A stretch of 64,000 bases of DNA from Chitinophaga sp. HK235 (GCF_018255755.1 NZ_CP073766.1:5020501-5084500); one strand, 5' to 3'; positions 51,387-60,824 are shown, counted from the stretch's first letter. Numbers and translations are program-made. Notes: a model not told the origin generated them from the sequence alone.

Positions 51387-52481
51387 GTGAGATACATAAC
51401 CAGACTTGCCATCTTTTTATTATTCCCGGTTGCTATCAATGCACAAACGAATAAAATGAGTCATGAACAGCTGCCTAAAATGACGGTCCATACAGCTAAC
51501 CAGCTGGCGGCCCTTCCACTGAAATGCCTCGATCTGCAGTATCCTTACAAAACAGGGATCGTATTTGCGGATAGCACCCTGCTGGGTGCTCCTTCCTCCT
51601 ATCATCCGGCTTTCTACGGCTGCTTCGACTGGCATAGCAGTGTACATGGCCACTGGATGCTGGTACGCCTCCTGAAAATGTTCCCTGACATGGAAAAGGC
51701 CGCCGAAATCCGTACCCGGCTGGCTCAACACCTTTCTGCAGCCAATATTCAAACAGAACTACAGCTGTTTAAAAGCAAGGAAAACAAAAGCTTCGAACGT
51801 ATTTATGGCTGGAGCTGGCTGCTGCAGCTGCAGCGGGAACTGCTTACCTGGAACGATCCCCTGGGCAAAGAGCTGAGCCGGAACGTGCAACCCCTCGCCA
51901 GCCATTTCGCAGCGTCCTATATCGACTTCCTGGGTAAACTGATGTATCCCATCCGTGTAGGCGAACATACCAACCTGGCCTTCGGCCTGTGCCTCGCCTG
52001 GGATTATGCTCAAACAACCCACGACCAGGCTTTGCAGACAGCCATCCATGACGCAGCGATGCGCTTCTATGCAAAAGACAAAAACGCTCCCATCGAATGG
52101 GAACCAGGAGGCTATGACTTCCTGTCTCCCAGCCTGGAAGAAGCCGACCTGATGCGCCGTATCATGCCGGAAAAGGAATACCGCCCATGGCTATACGCTT
52201 TTTTACCAGGACTGTTCAAAAATCCGATCACCATTCTGCAGCCCGGCCAGGTGAAAGACCGTACTGACGGAAAACTCGTGCACCTCGACGGCCTCAATCT
52301 CAGCCGCACCTGGTGCCTTGAAGCCATTGCACGCCATGGTGGCAAAAACCAACAGGCCATCCAGGCCCTCGCCAACAAACACCTGTTGACATCTTTTCCA
52401 CAGATCGCCAGCGGAGACTATGCCGGCGAACACTGGCTGGCTTCCTTTGCGGTATACCTGCTCACTGCGGAGCAGCAGTAA
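51387..52481 (+). CDS. DUF2891 protein
   Basis: 364 residues from GTG 51387 (MRYITRLAIFLLFPVAINAQTN, a signal peptide). The DUF2891 pattern is evident: YHPAFYGCFDWHSSVHGHWML, RIYGWSWLLQLQREL, HTNLAFGLCLAWDYA and EPGGYDFLSPSLEEADLM. It is an alpha/alpha barrel-like protein of unknown activity; conserved Asp, Glu, His and Trp residues hint at a sugar- or glycan-active fold, which is inference. The start lies 11 bp after the flavoprotein. Confidence 0.85.
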   Translation: MRYITRLAIFLLFPVAINAQTNKMSHEQLPKMTVHTANQLAALPLKCLDLQYPYKTGIVFADSTLLGAPSSYHPAFYGCFDWHSSVHGHWMLVRLLKMFPDMEKAAEIRTRLAQHLSAANIQTELQLFKSKENKSFERIYGWSWLLQLQRELLTWNDPLGKELSRNVQPLASHFAASYIDFLGKLMYPIRVGEHTNLAFGLCLAWDYAQTTHDQALQTAIHDAAMRFYAKDKNAPIEWEPGGYDFLSPSLEEADLMRRIMPEKEYRPWLYAFLPGLFKNPITILQPGQVKDRTDGKLVHLDGLNLSRTWCLEAIARHGGKNQQAIQALANKHLLTSFPQIASGDYAGEHWLASFAVYLLTAEQQ

Positions 52482-52510
52482 TACTGCTACAAGCTAAAAA
52501 CCCCTACCCG

Positions 52511-55069
52511 ATGACCTATACCGTGAGCAGACTACTGTTGTTACTGCTGGCATTTCTGCCCGCAGTAACAACAGCCCGAAACACCCACATCAGTACCAGT
52601 CCCACGCCATCATGGCTGGTACCCTGGCAACCCGACCTGCATAAAAAACCCAATGCCAACAGTATCGTCGATGGATACTACCTGCTGCTGGCAGAAGAAC
52701 AGCAACACGCAGAACTAAAAAGCACCTACCGTCACTATATCCGGCAGATCGTTTCGGAAGCCGGCATACAAAACGGTTCAGAGATATCTGTCAACTACAA
52801 CCCGCAATACGAAAAGCTGAGCTTCCACAGTATCATCATCAGAAGGAACGGTCAGGAAATAAACCGTCTGCAAACCGCTTCCTTTAAAGTGCTGCAACAG
52901 GAACAGGATCTATCCCGCTTTATCTACAGTGGTACCTATACCGCCTTCCTCATCCTCGAAGATGTGCGTAAAGGTGACCAGATAGAATACAGCTTCTCCC
53001 TTACCGGCACCAACCCTATCTTCGACAATAAAATAGATGCCCGGCTTTATCAGGTGACCCTGGAACCTATTGTCAATTTCTACAATAACATTATCGCCAA
53101 TCCACAAAGAAAACTGTATTTCAAACCATTCAACAACGCCACCATGCCTCAGCAGCGCAGCTGGCAGGGGTTTACCGTTTACGAGTGGAACAGGATTGAA
53201 CAGAAAGAGGCCGACAATACCAATAACCAGCCTTCCTGGTACAATCCTTTTGTCCGTATACAGATCAGTGAATACAACAGCTGGAAGGAAGTAGCCCAAT
53301 GGGCACAGCGTGTCAACACCATCCCTCCTCCCGGAGAGGCTGTCAAACGCAGAATCACGGCCCTGAAACAATCTTCCGGCGACAACCCGGAAAACTACCT
53401 CCGGCAGGCACTCCGGTTTGTGCAGGACGATATCCGCTATATGGGTATAGAAATGGGAGAATATTCCCATCGAGCCAATGCTCCCGACAAAGTACTGGCT
53501 CAGCGTTTCGGTGATTGTAAAGACAAAGCCCTGCTATTGTGCACCCTGCTCAACGCCAATGGTATCAATGCCCGCATGGCTTATGTTAATACTGATATGA
53601 AAGGGACTATCAGCAGCCTGCTGCCATCACCCACCGCTTTTAACCATGCCATCGTGTATGCTTCCCTCGGGGGCAAATCTTATTGGCTCGATGCTACCAT
53701 CTCCTACCAGCGCGGCCAGCTGACCGGCTTCTGCGAGCCCGATTATCAGCAGGCCCTCGTGATCACTGATACCACTACCCAGCTGACGCCTATCCTCAAA
53801 AAAAACAGCGGGCATTTGGTAATCCGGGAAAAATTCACGCTCCCGGAAGCAGAAGGGCAAGATGGCTCTCTACAGGTCACTACATCCTGGTTCAAAGAAG
53901 ACGCCGATGCACAAAGGGCCACGATGGCCTCTGCCAGCATCAGGGAAAAGGAGAAAACCTTTCTTCGCTTCTACCAGAAATTTTATGGAGAAATAACCAC
54001 CAAAGACTCTCTCCTTCTGAACGATGACCCAGATAGCAACATCCTCCGCATCCGGGAAAGTTATCTGATTCATCATCTCTGGAAAAAGGACAGCAGCACC
54101 AACAAACTCCTGTTCTCTCTGGCCGCTCAGTCTCCATCGGATATATTACCCTATATGACGGATGAAAAAAGAAAAACACCACTGGCCATCCGTTATCCTT
54201 ATGAACAGGACTATCAGGTCATCATTCATACGCCCATCCAATGGTCGCTGGAGCAATCTCCGGTACATTTCAAAAACGAATATTACCAGTTTGATTTCAC
54301 TTCCACTGTGAAAGGTGAGCAGATCATCCTTTCCTATCAGCTGAAAACTTTCCAGGACCACGTGCCAGTGGCCTTTCTCTCCCAATACACGCGGGAAATA
54401 AAGGAAATACAAAGTACTACTTCGCTGGACCTGACCTATAAACCAGCATTTATGCGTGCCCCGAACCGTCCCGCAGTACAGGGCAACTGGCTGGCTATTG
54501 TACTGGCTTTGCTGGCCATGGCTGTTTTTACCCACCTGGCCATCCTGTATTACAGACACTCCAACCTGCCGGTACAGCATCCGTTGGAACCTTTGCCCAT
54601 CGGAGGCTGGCTGTCGCTGCTCGCTATCGGCCTGGTATTTTCACCCATGTCTGACTTTTGGTATCTGTGTAATGCGGACGTATTTAAATATGATGTATGG
54701 GTAACGGTATCCAGTCGTAAAGATTTGGGGAACATCTCGCTGGTACAGCTTTATCTGATTGGAGAAATCATCATCAAGGCCTTTCTGCTGTGTTATTCTA
54801 TATTACTGGCAGTGTTGTTCTTTAACAGAAGGGATACATTTCCTTTTGCGCTGGCCACCTATTATTTTATCACCATCCTGTATCTGTTTGCGGGCAATCA
54901 TCTGAATGATTACTACTTTGGGGAGGGTGGCACGCAGAAAAACATCTGGGGACAAGGCTCTCTTGTGTGGCCAATGGCCAGAATGGCCTTGTGGATACCT
55001 TATCTGCGGATGTCTCCGCGTGCCAAAGCAACGTTCATCATGCCACATCCGGCATTGTTGCGGGATTAA
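52511..55069 (+). CDS. DUF3857 plus transglutaminase-like domain protein with C-terminal membrane domain
   Basis: 852 residues. Signal peptide (to ~22), DUF3857 (~35-250), a transglutaminase core with Cys336 (RFGDCKDKALLL), His379 (FNHAIVYA) and Asp394 (WLDATIS), a beta-rich middle, one membrane helix near 665-685 (LAIVLALLAMAVFTHLAILYY) and a C-terminal DUF2569-like four-helix part (LPIGGWLSLLAIGLVF). The intact triad suggests a periplasmic peptidase or amidase; substrate unknown. It probably shares a transcript with the DUF2891 gene. Its stop codon abuts the stop of the convergent Dabb gene with no gap. Confidence 0.86.
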   Translation: MTYTVSRLLLLLLAFLPAVTTARNTHISTSPTPSWLVPWQPDLHKKPNANSIVDGYYLLLAEEQQHAELKSTYRHYIRQIVSEAGIQNGSEISVNYNPQYEKLSFHSIIIRRNGQEINRLQTASFKVLQQEQDLSRFIYSGTYTAFLILEDVRKGDQIEYSFSLTGTNPIFDNKIDARLYQVTLEPIVNFYNNIIANPQRKLYFKPFNNATMPQQRSWQGFTVYEWNRIEQKEADNTNNQPSWYNPFVRIQISEYNSWKEVAQWAQRVNTIPPPGEAVKRRITALKQSSGDNPENYLRQALRFVQDDIRYMGIEMGEYSHRANAPDKVLAQRFGDCKDKALLLCTLLNANGINARMAYVNTDMKGTISSLLPSPTAFNHAIVYASLGGKSYWLDATISYQRGQLTGFCEPDYQQALVITDTTTQLTPILKKNSGHLVIREKFTLPEAEGQDGSLQVTTSWFKEDADAQRATMASASIREKEKTFLRFYQKFYGEITTKDSLLLNDDPDSNILRIRESYLIHHLWKKDSSTNKLLFSLAAQSPSDILPYMTDEKRKTPLAIRYPYEQDYQVIIHTPIQWSLEQSPVHFKNEYYQFDFTSTVKGEQIILSYQLKTFQDHVPVAFLSQYTREIKEIQSTTSLDLTYKPAFMRAPNRPAVQGNWLAIVLALLAMAVFTHLAILYYRHSNLPVQHPLEPLPIGGWLSLLAIGLVFSPMSDFWYLCNADVFKYDVWVTVSSRKDLGNISLVQLYLIGEIIIKAFLLCYSILLAVLFFNRRDTFPFALATYYFITILYLFAGNHLNDYYFGEGGTQKNIWGQGSLVWPMARMALWIPYLRMSPRAKATFIMPHPALLRD

Positions 55070-55393
55070 TCAGATGGTTTCAGAATCGAAGACCACCGCT
55101 TTGGCCCAATACTGTTTGCACTGCTCTATAAAACTGAGATGTACCGGGTGGGTTTGATACACATCGTGCGCTTCTATGTCTTCAAAAACACAGAGCAGGC
55201 AGTAATCATAACTTTTATCGATGGTGGGCCGGTCGTCTATAGGGGCTGGCTTGCCAACGTTAAAAATTTTGATTTCATCGATGGTATGCAGGCTGCTAAG
55301 ACCCGCCTCAAAGTGCCTTCTGTCTTCCTCTGACAGTCCGGGTTTGAGATAGAAGTTTACCACATGTACCAGTTTTTTGTCCAGTGCTTTCAT
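55070..55393 (-). CDS. Dabb (stress-responsive A/B barrel) protein
   Basis: 107 residues: LVHVVNFYLKPGLSEEDRR, IKIFNVGKPA, YDYCLLCVFEDIEAHDVYQTHP and HLSFIEQCKQYW match the Dabb ferredoxin-like domain, a small dimeric barrel found in stress proteins and some decarboxylases or monooxygenases. It converges on the DUF3857 gene with no spacer between the stop codons. The permease gene follows on the same strand 22 bp upstream, so it may be the last gene of the ABC transcript. Confidence 0.85.
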   Translation of the reverse strand: MKALDKKLVHVVNFYLKPGLSEEDRRHFEAGLSSLHTIDEIKIFNVGKPAPIDDRPTIDKSYDYCLLCVFEDIEAHDVYQTHPVHLSFIEQCKQYWAKAVVFDSETI

Positions 55394-55415
55394 GCAATAT
55401 GATTTAATAATTTAA

Positions 55416-56612
55416 TCAGGATTCTTTATTGACATAGCGGGTTACCGTCAATAGATTCACCAGATACACCAAACCCAGTACCAGCAACGCGCCTGCAAAT
55501 ACACCAGGGCCAGGCCAGGGACTTACCACCATGTCGTGTTTGGCCAGTACCGCTGCTGCAGCATACTGTAAAGAGGTGAGCAACAGCAGGCATACCACCC
55601 CTATAATAATGTACAAAGGCACAAATTGTTTCAGCAGATAACGTTTTAACTGACGGGGAGCTGTTCCCAGCATCACCAACAGCTGGATCTCCTTTTTACA
55701 GGAAGCTATAATCAGCTGTATGAACATACTGAACACCAGCATGGCAAACAGCAGTAATATGAGCCCGAAAAATCCGATTACAGATACGATAGTTTGTACG
55801 ATCAGCCTGGTTTTGCTGAATTTCAGCTTATCCTGGTTGGTGGTATATCCGTGATCGTCCAGGAACTTCACCAGTGCCGGGTTTGACGGGTCGGGTGTTT
55901 TGATGATCACCCTGGAAACAGGTGCTTCTCGGGTAGTGCCATACTTTTCATTGGCCCAGTTCATAAAGGATGCCGGAACAAGGAAAGAGGATATTCTGTC
56001 GGAGAAGCCTGCCACATGCCCGATAAACTGTTCGGAGCTGAGGTTATTGGAGATGACCACCTGGAGGGGCAGCGCTTTGACGGTCTCCTGTGATATCTGG
56101 GGCAGGTCCTGGCTCAGGGAGAAGCCGAAGTTGTACAGGTTTAAAAAATCGCTGGGCAGGATGATGGGAATGGTACGGTCGCCGGTGTTCCATTTCCAGT
56201 CTTCATCCTTTACATCCAGGAAGCTGTCGGGGACAGATTCAAAAAACATATCTGTTGCAAAATGCAGATCGCCGGGGGCCTGCACCACTACTTTAAAGCG
56301 GCTGGAGGTAATTAACCCGAAGGCCTGTACGAAAGGCTGGGCTTTGATCTGTGTTATTTCTTCAGGGGTGAAGGCGCTTTTACCGCTTTGGCCCATGATG
56401 GCGTTGGTGATTTTTTTATTGATCACCAGGAAATCGGCGGTTTCGTTCTGGTTTTTGGCGCTGTACAGCAGTTGGCTGAAGTTGGAATGTACCTGTATAG
56501 CCACCAGTATGAGCAACATAGCGATACCGAGGCCAACGGAGGCCATCAGGAAGCGGCTTTTGCCGATGCCGGTATGTATGATCTTTTTGAGTAGGTCGAA
56601 AAAAGGACGCAT
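55416..56612 (-). CDS. FtsX/MacB-like ABC transporter permease
   Basis: 398 residues with four membrane helices: one at ~18-40, a large periplasmic domain (~45-265), then three at ~280-305, ~328-350 and ~365-388. This is the FtsX/LolC/MacB layout, used for lipoprotein release, peptide efflux or mechanotransmission. The ATPase gene precedes it by 9 bp, so the two form an operon. The specific substrate is not shown by sequence. Confidence 0.85.
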   Translation of the reverse strand: MRPFFDLLKKIIHTGIGKSRFLMASVGLGIAMLLILVAIQVHSNFSQLLYSAKNQNETADFLVINKKITNAIMGQSGKSAFTPEEITQIKAQPFVQAFGLITSSRFKVVVQAPGDLHFATDMFFESVPDSFLDVKDEDWKWNTGDRTIPIILPSDFLNLYNFGFSLSQDLPQISQETVKALPLQVVISNNLSSEQFIGHVAGFSDRISSFLVPASFMNWANEKYGTTREAPVSRVIIKTPDPSNPALVKFLDDHGYTTNQDKLKFSKTRLIVQTIVSVIGFFGLILLLFAMLVFSMFIQLIIASCKKEIQLLVMLGTAPRQLKRYLLKQFVPLYIIIGVVCLLLLTSLQYAAAAVLAKHDMVVSPWPGPGVFAGALLVLGLVYLVNLLTVTRYVNKES

Positions 56613-56621
56613 GGAAAAACA

Positions 56622-57281
56622 TTAAAGCTGATAATGCGCATCATATTGAAAATGATGGTCATTATCCAGGTCGGTTAAAATAAACCCGGCATTGCGGGCT
56701 TTGCACTCTTCTGCGATGAGGTCTGCAGCGCGACGGGCATTTTCTTCGTCGAGGTGACTGAAGGGTTCGTCCATCAGTAGCCACTGAAAAGGTTGTACCA
56801 GGGCCCGGATGATGGCAATCCGCTGCCGCTCCCCGTAGGACAGTGTTTTGCTGCTCTGTTGCAACACATGCGTTACATTGAGTCTGGCAGCCATTTCCCT
56901 GATCTTTTCGTCGCTGCAGTAGGGATTAGCCAACATGACTCTTTTCAGGGAGATGTTTTCCACGGCCGTCAGCTGTTCAAATAGCCGCAGGTCCTGAAAG
57001 ATGATACTGATCTGTTGCTGGCGTATGGCAGCCAGTTCGTTTTTACTATAGGACTGCCAGGGTTGTCCGTTTACCAGCACCTTGCCGGTATAATCCTGAC
57101 GGATGTGGTAGAGGTAATGCACCAGTGTGGTCTTCCCGGTGCCGGAAGGGGCTTTTATTTTCACAAAACTGCCAGGGCTGAAGGTCACCTCCTGGTTCCA
57201 GATACCGGAGGTCCGCTGCAGGAGTTTATCCTTCAGCGGAATCGGCATCAGGTTCTCTATCTGAATTTGCATACGCTTCAT
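56622..57281 (-). CDS. ABC transporter ATP-binding protein
   Basis: 219 residues: Walker A APSGTGKTT (~44-52), Q-loop IIFQDLRLF, signature LSYGERQR (~146-153), Walker B WLLMDEP. The closing region (FILTDLDNDHH) lacks the usual H-switch spacing but has His in NDHH. Start ATG 57281 (MKRMQIQIENLM); ATG 57272 is also possible. Partner of the FtsX-like permease 9 bp downstream. It lies just beyond a large inverted repeat that separates it from the DUF4836 gene. Confidence 0.87.
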   Translation of the reverse strand: MKRMQIQIENLMPIPLKDKLLQRTSGIWNQEVTFSPGSFVKIKAPSGTGKTTLVHYLYHIRQDYTGKVLVNGQPWQSYSKNELAAIRQQQISIIFQDLRLFEQLTAVENISLKRVMLANPYCSDEKIREMAARLNVTHVLQQSSKTLSYGERQRIAIIRALVQPFQWLLMDEPFSHLDEENARRAADLIAEECKARNAGFILTDLDNDHHFQYDAHYQL

Positions 57282-57291
57282 TTGAATTACG

Positions 57292-57393
57292 AATTACAAA
57301 TTACGAATTACGAATTAAAGCGAAGGCCCAAGCAGAGATATTAAATCCCTCACTTGAGCCTTCGCTTTAATTCGTAATTCGTAATTCGTAATT
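57292..57393. repeat. 36-bp inverted repeat with TTCGTAA heptads (terminator of the DUF4836 gene)
   Basis: Arms 57292-57327 and 57358-57393 match at 35 of 36 positions and can extend a few bases further into the loop; each outer part is three to four tandem copies of a heptad ATTACGA/TCGTAAT, the inner part AAAGCGAAGGC. The right arm overlaps the stop codon of the DUF4836 gene. Confidence 0.85.
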
Positions 57394-59176
57394 ATTTAAT
57401 AATGGTGGTAGCTGTATCTACTGGTGTAGCGAACAGGCTATCTTCCATCGCTTTATTCTTTGCTTTTTTGGCATCCATGATTTTAGCCATTTCGGTACCG
57501 AAGTTCATCAGTTGCACCAGGCTGTTTTCATCCTTGTTTTTGAAGTTAAGGATCACTTCAGACTCAGAAACGTTGCCGTTAGCTGGCTTGGTCACCATGG
57601 ACATATCTTTCATCAGGCCTTTCAATTTAACCAGGATAGGTCTGTCAGCTTCATCGGCTTTATCTTCAGGAATGGAGGTGATAATCTTTTCCAGATCTAC
57701 ATAACCGCCCATCATGCTACCTTTTATTTTGCCTTCGATGCCTTCAGGCAGTTTGATGCTGCCTTTGCCGGCCAGGTAATCCTGTAACAGTACGCTGTCG
57801 GAGCCTACAGTAATGTATTTCTCAGTGATAGAGAGCGGCGGCATACCGGCAGCCATCATCGGGTTGCTGAGAACGTAGTGGTCACCTTCTTTAGTGAAGA
57901 TCTCTTTCAGCATCGGAGAAGTCATCACTTTAGTGAAAGCGTCTTTATTACCAACTTTCAGGCTGAAGATCCATTTAGCAGAAGGCTCTTCGGTAAATTC
58001 ACCTGGGAAGTATTTGGATTCTTTTTTCTGGATACCGAAGTCAGAAGCGACATAAGTCAGCTGGCCTTCAAACGCATTCAGGATATCGTCCATAGCCAGG
58101 CCGGATTTGCTGGCCAGGAACATGTTTACGATACCGTCCATGCCAGTGGATTTGATGATCTCACCTACCATGTGGAAATCAAAAGCGTAGGAAATGAAAC
58201 CGGTGATATTCTGAGAAGGATATTTCTTCAGCATGCTCATATCGATTTCCTTGTTGCCATATTTTTTGTAGATGCTGGCAACTTCTTTACCCATGTAGTA
58301 GGAACCATTTGCTACGATTTTGCCTTTTTCGAAGTTGACAATACCGGTATAGAAGGTACCTTCCATCAGTTTTTTGAAGTTGGCCGGGATCATGGTAAAC
58401 CTGCCGCTGTTGTAGATCGCTTCGGGGTTTACAAATACGCCCATGTCAGCATTTTCTTTCAGCAGTTTGGCAAATGGTTCGAGAGAACCGGCAGTTTCAT
58501 CCTTTTTCAGGTGGAAGAGGTGGTCCACTTCTGTCACCAGGCTTTTGGTGATTTCGTCATCACCGGAGGTGAGGGCGGCAGGAGTAGCTACAGCTGAGTC
58601 TACTGCTACTTCACCATCGTCAACGCCAGGCAGGCCGGGAGTTCCTGCAGGGTTGTATTTGTTCAGTCCTTCTTCAGGGTCGAAGGCAGCGATATAGATA
58701 ACGGTAGATTTGTTCCATGCTATCACGCCTTTGTTGTCTCCTTCAACAGCATATTTGAATTCATTACCTGTTTTCAGGGAGAAGTTTTTCTCACTTTTTT
58801 TCAGGAAGGCTTCAAACTTATCTGCATCGGAGAGGGTGGCAGTGGCGCTCAGGTAGGATTTATGTTCTCCAGCCTGTCCCTGGAAAACGAAAGAAACAAA
58901 AAAATGTCCTTTCAGATCGATACCGGAGTTTTCAGCATCTTTCCAGGCTTTCATTACATCGTTAGCTGTATCTTTGGATTGTACAGCGGAGAAGATTTTA
59001 TCCATGGTCAGGCCGTTGGTAGCCAGTTTCTGGGTAATTTCCTTCGCATTCAGGTCAATAACTACGCCGGCTGTTTTAGGGATATGTTTACTGACATCCG
59101 GCACTTTGGAGCAGGATGAAAGCACTACCGCTGCTGTAACAGCAATTAACAAAACTTTGGAAATTGTTCTTTTCAT
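57392..59176 (-). CDS. DUF4836 lipoprotein
   Basis: 594 residues from ATG 59176 (MKRTISKVLLIAVTAAVVLSSC), lipobox Cys22; an ATG 16 codons upstream is not compatible with the signal. The mature protein shows the DUF4836 pattern: HIPKTAGVVIDLNAKEITQK, SYLSATATLSDADKFEAFLK and AGMPPLSITEKYITVGSDS. Such proteins are large, surface- or periplasm-facing lipoproteins of unknown role. A divergent pair of -7 boxes lies upstream (59266-59285). Confidence 0.88.
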   Translation of the reverse strand: MKRTISKVLLIAVTAAVVLSSCSKVPDVSKHIPKTAGVVIDLNAKEITQKLATNGLTMDKIFSAVQSKDTANDVMKAWKDAENSGIDLKGHFFVSFVFQGQAGEHKSYLSATATLSDADKFEAFLKKSEKNFSLKTGNEFKYAVEGDNKGVIAWNKSTVIYIAAFDPEEGLNKYNPAGTPGLPGVDDGEVAVDSAVATPAALTSGDDEITKSLVTEVDHLFHLKKDETAGSLEPFAKLLKENADMGVFVNPEAIYNSGRFTMIPANFKKLMEGTFYTGIVNFEKGKIVANGSYYMGKEVASIYKKYGNKEIDMSMLKKYPSQNITGFISYAFDFHMVGEIIKSTGMDGIVNMFLASKSGLAMDDILNAFEGQLTYVASDFGIQKKESKYFPGEFTEEPSAKWIFSLKVGNKDAFTKVMTSPMLKEIFTKEGDHYVLSNPMMAAGMPPLSITEKYITVGSDSVLLQDYLAGKGSIKLPEGIEGKIKGSMMGGYVDLEKIITSIPEDKADEADRPILVKLKGLMKDMSMVTKPANGNVSESEVILNFKNKDENSLVQLMNFGTEMAKIMDAKKAKNKAMEDSLFATPVDTATTIIK

Positions 59177-59265
59177 AAAAGATATAAAAATTAAAAAATT
59201 GACTACAGGGGGAGCAGGAATCATTCACTGCTGCACATTCCCACTATCGTGGTATATAATTCCTG

Positions 59266-59285
59266 CAAAAGTACGTATATTTTTG
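59266..59285. promoter_or_regulatory. overlapping divergent -7 boxes
   Basis: CAAAAGTA at 59266-59273 reads TACTTTTG on the minus strand for the DUF4836 gene; TATTTTTG at 59278-59285 faces the plus strand towards the YciI gene. They are 4 bp apart, so the two promoters could not be occupied together. Confidence 0.5.
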
Positions 59286-59347
59286 TAGCTTATATGTCCC
59301 TATTTTTTCCGGGAGTACCTACAATATTTTCTTATCAATATAGTTAA

Positions 59348-59355
59348 TACCTTTG
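59348..59355 (+). promoter_or_regulatory. -7 box of the YciI-like gene
   Basis: TACCTTTG, an excellent TAnnTTTG match, 9 nt before a short frame at 59365 and 44 nt before the YciI start at 59400. Confidence 0.5.
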
Positions 59356-59364
59356 TTGCTTACT

Positions 59365-59409
59365 ATGAGACTAACAATTAAAACCATCGAAAAACCTTTA
59401 TGTACCTGA
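59365..59409 (+). CDS. possible 14-codon leader peptide overlapping the YciI start
   Basis: ATG 59365 reads MRLTIKTIEKPLCT then TGA at 59407-59409, overlapping the ATG at 59400 in another frame. It begins about 10 nt after the -7 box. It may couple translation into the YciI gene; coding status is uncertain. Confidence 0.3.
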   Translation: MRLTIKTIEKPLCT

Positions 59410-59675
59410 TCCTTCTGCAATACATCCGTCCAGTAGCGGCGGTGGAGCATTTTATGGAAGCGCATACTGCGTTCCTTCAGAAATACTTTGACAACGGCAA
59501 GTTTATCCTGTCTGGTCGAAGGAAGCCCAAATCCGGCTCACTGATCCTTTGTCAGGCGTCCAGCCGTAGAGAGGTGGAGCAGATTATGAGTGAAGATCCA
59601 CTGGAAAGAAATCAGCTGGCTGTTTATGAGATCATCGAATTTGAGCCGACTTACGCCTCCATAGCCGAAAAATAG
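59400..59675 (+). CDS. YciI-like protein
   Basis: 91 residues: MYLILLQYIRPVAAVEHF, HTAFLQKYFDNGKFILSGRRKP and the closing VYEIIEFEPTYAS are the YCII-related ferredoxin-like fold. The HTAFL His and the following Asp match the putative active-site pair of the family. YciI proteins are small dimeric enzymes or accessory domains of undefined chemistry. The gene is bounded by a divergent gene upstream and a converging SRPBCC gene downstream. Confidence 0.85.
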   Translation: MYLILLQYIRPVAAVEHFMEAHTAFLQKYFDNGKFILSGRRKPKSGSLILCQASSRREVEQIMSEDPLERNQLAVYEIIEFEPTYASIAEK

Positions 59676-59725
59676 TTTTCTTCAGTAGTGCCAGCTTCGT
59701 GTTTCTATTTACCTCTCTCTGATTA

Positions 59726-60742
59726 CTACTTCATAAAGTAAATGACTTTAGTCAGCCATTTGCTACTATCCTTTTCTTTGCCTGGATCTGTCACATACAT
59801 CTCAATCGTTGGCGGGATTATTTTTTTACCCTTGTTTTCGATAAACTGCTGAATAGCCACATGGGCGTTGGCAATTTTGTCGTAAGGACCGTAGTAGTCT
59901 ACATAAGCTGCCTTTGCAGCCGGGAGTTTGATGATTTCAAAGCCGGGCCCCAGTTTGCTGCCTTCCGGTACGGGGATAGCGGCTGCCATGTCTGTTTCGT
60001 GTTTTTCCTTATCCCAGGTAAAAAAGAGCCCGCAAGGCACGCCAGGCTGTAGTTTTGCAGCTGTGGCCGCTTCATAGATCTTACCCAGGTTATTGCGGTA
60101 GTAGCTGGTAATATTTTTTATGGGGATGGTTTTTCTGAGTGCAGCATAAGTGGTGGCAGGATAATTCATTTCCCTAACGGTGACGTTCATACCAGTCGGA
60201 GTACCCGGACCACTCTTGTCGGCCTCCGCCATTTTTTTGAGGTTATCCAGTCCTTTGGCAAAATCATTTTCCAGGGCACCTTTCATAAAAAGCGCCATCA
60301 CATTCTGTGGCCGGCCGTAATGGGCATCAAAGCCCCATACCACCTTGGTTTTACCAGCAGCTTCAGACAGCTGAAAAAAAACGTCTGATTCAGATTTGAA
60401 CGGTGATATAAAGGTCAGTTTCTGCTGGATGGATTTGTAGGGATCCAGTGAAAGATGTTGCAGTTTGCCTTCTCCGATTTTTTTTCCTTTCCAGGCATCA
60501 ATTGCACCCACGGTTCCGTCATCACCGGAAATAGTGTATACGGCGGTGGAGTCCATCTGTTTCCAGGTGCTCCATTGGTTAAACTTCTCGAACCGGACAA
60601 TATTATTCCATACGATGGAGGCTGGGGCATTGATTTCCACCGAACGTTCAACATGTATCTGGGTAGGGGCAGCAAAAATGAGGATGATCAGAACAAGCAA
60701 GAGAATACCTACTATCCAGGCAAGTGTTTTTAAGACTTTCAT
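59726..60742 (-). CDS. SRPBCC plus GyrI-like domain protein with an N-terminal membrane anchor
   Basis: 338 residues from ATG 60742 (MKVLKTLAWIVGILLLVLIILIF); the frame opens 48 codons earlier but those residues are lysine-rich and not family-like. After the anchor, residues ~30-180 form a START/SRPBCC lipid-binding fold (IHVERSVEINAPASIVWNNI, GIDAWKGKKIGEG-like) and ~195-338 a GyrI/AraC effector-binding-like fold (MNVTVREMNYPATTYAALRK, AAYVDYYGPYDK). Ligand unknown. It converges on the YciI gene. Confidence 0.84.
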   Translation of the reverse strand: MKVLKTLAWIVGILLLVLIILIFAAPTQIHVERSVEINAPASIVWNNIVRFEKFNQWSTWKQMDSTAVYTISGDDGTVGAIDAWKGKKIGEGKLQHLSLDPYKSIQQKLTFISPFKSESDVFFQLSEAAGKTKVVWGFDAHYGRPQNVMALFMKGALENDFAKGLDNLKKMAEADKSGPGTPTGMNVTVREMNYPATTYAALRKTIPIKNITSYYRNNLGKIYEAATAAKLQPGVPCGLFFTWDKEKHETDMAAAIPVPEGSKLGPGFEIIKLPAAKAAYVDYYGPYDKIANAHVAIQQFIENKGKKIIPPTIEMYVTDPGKEKDSSKWLTKVIYFMK

Positions 60743-60824
60743 AACTCCGGGGTATTGATTACAATAAAAATACGTTTTTTTATCGTGTGACCGCCGGAGC
60801 GTCGGCATCATGGGTAACGATGGG

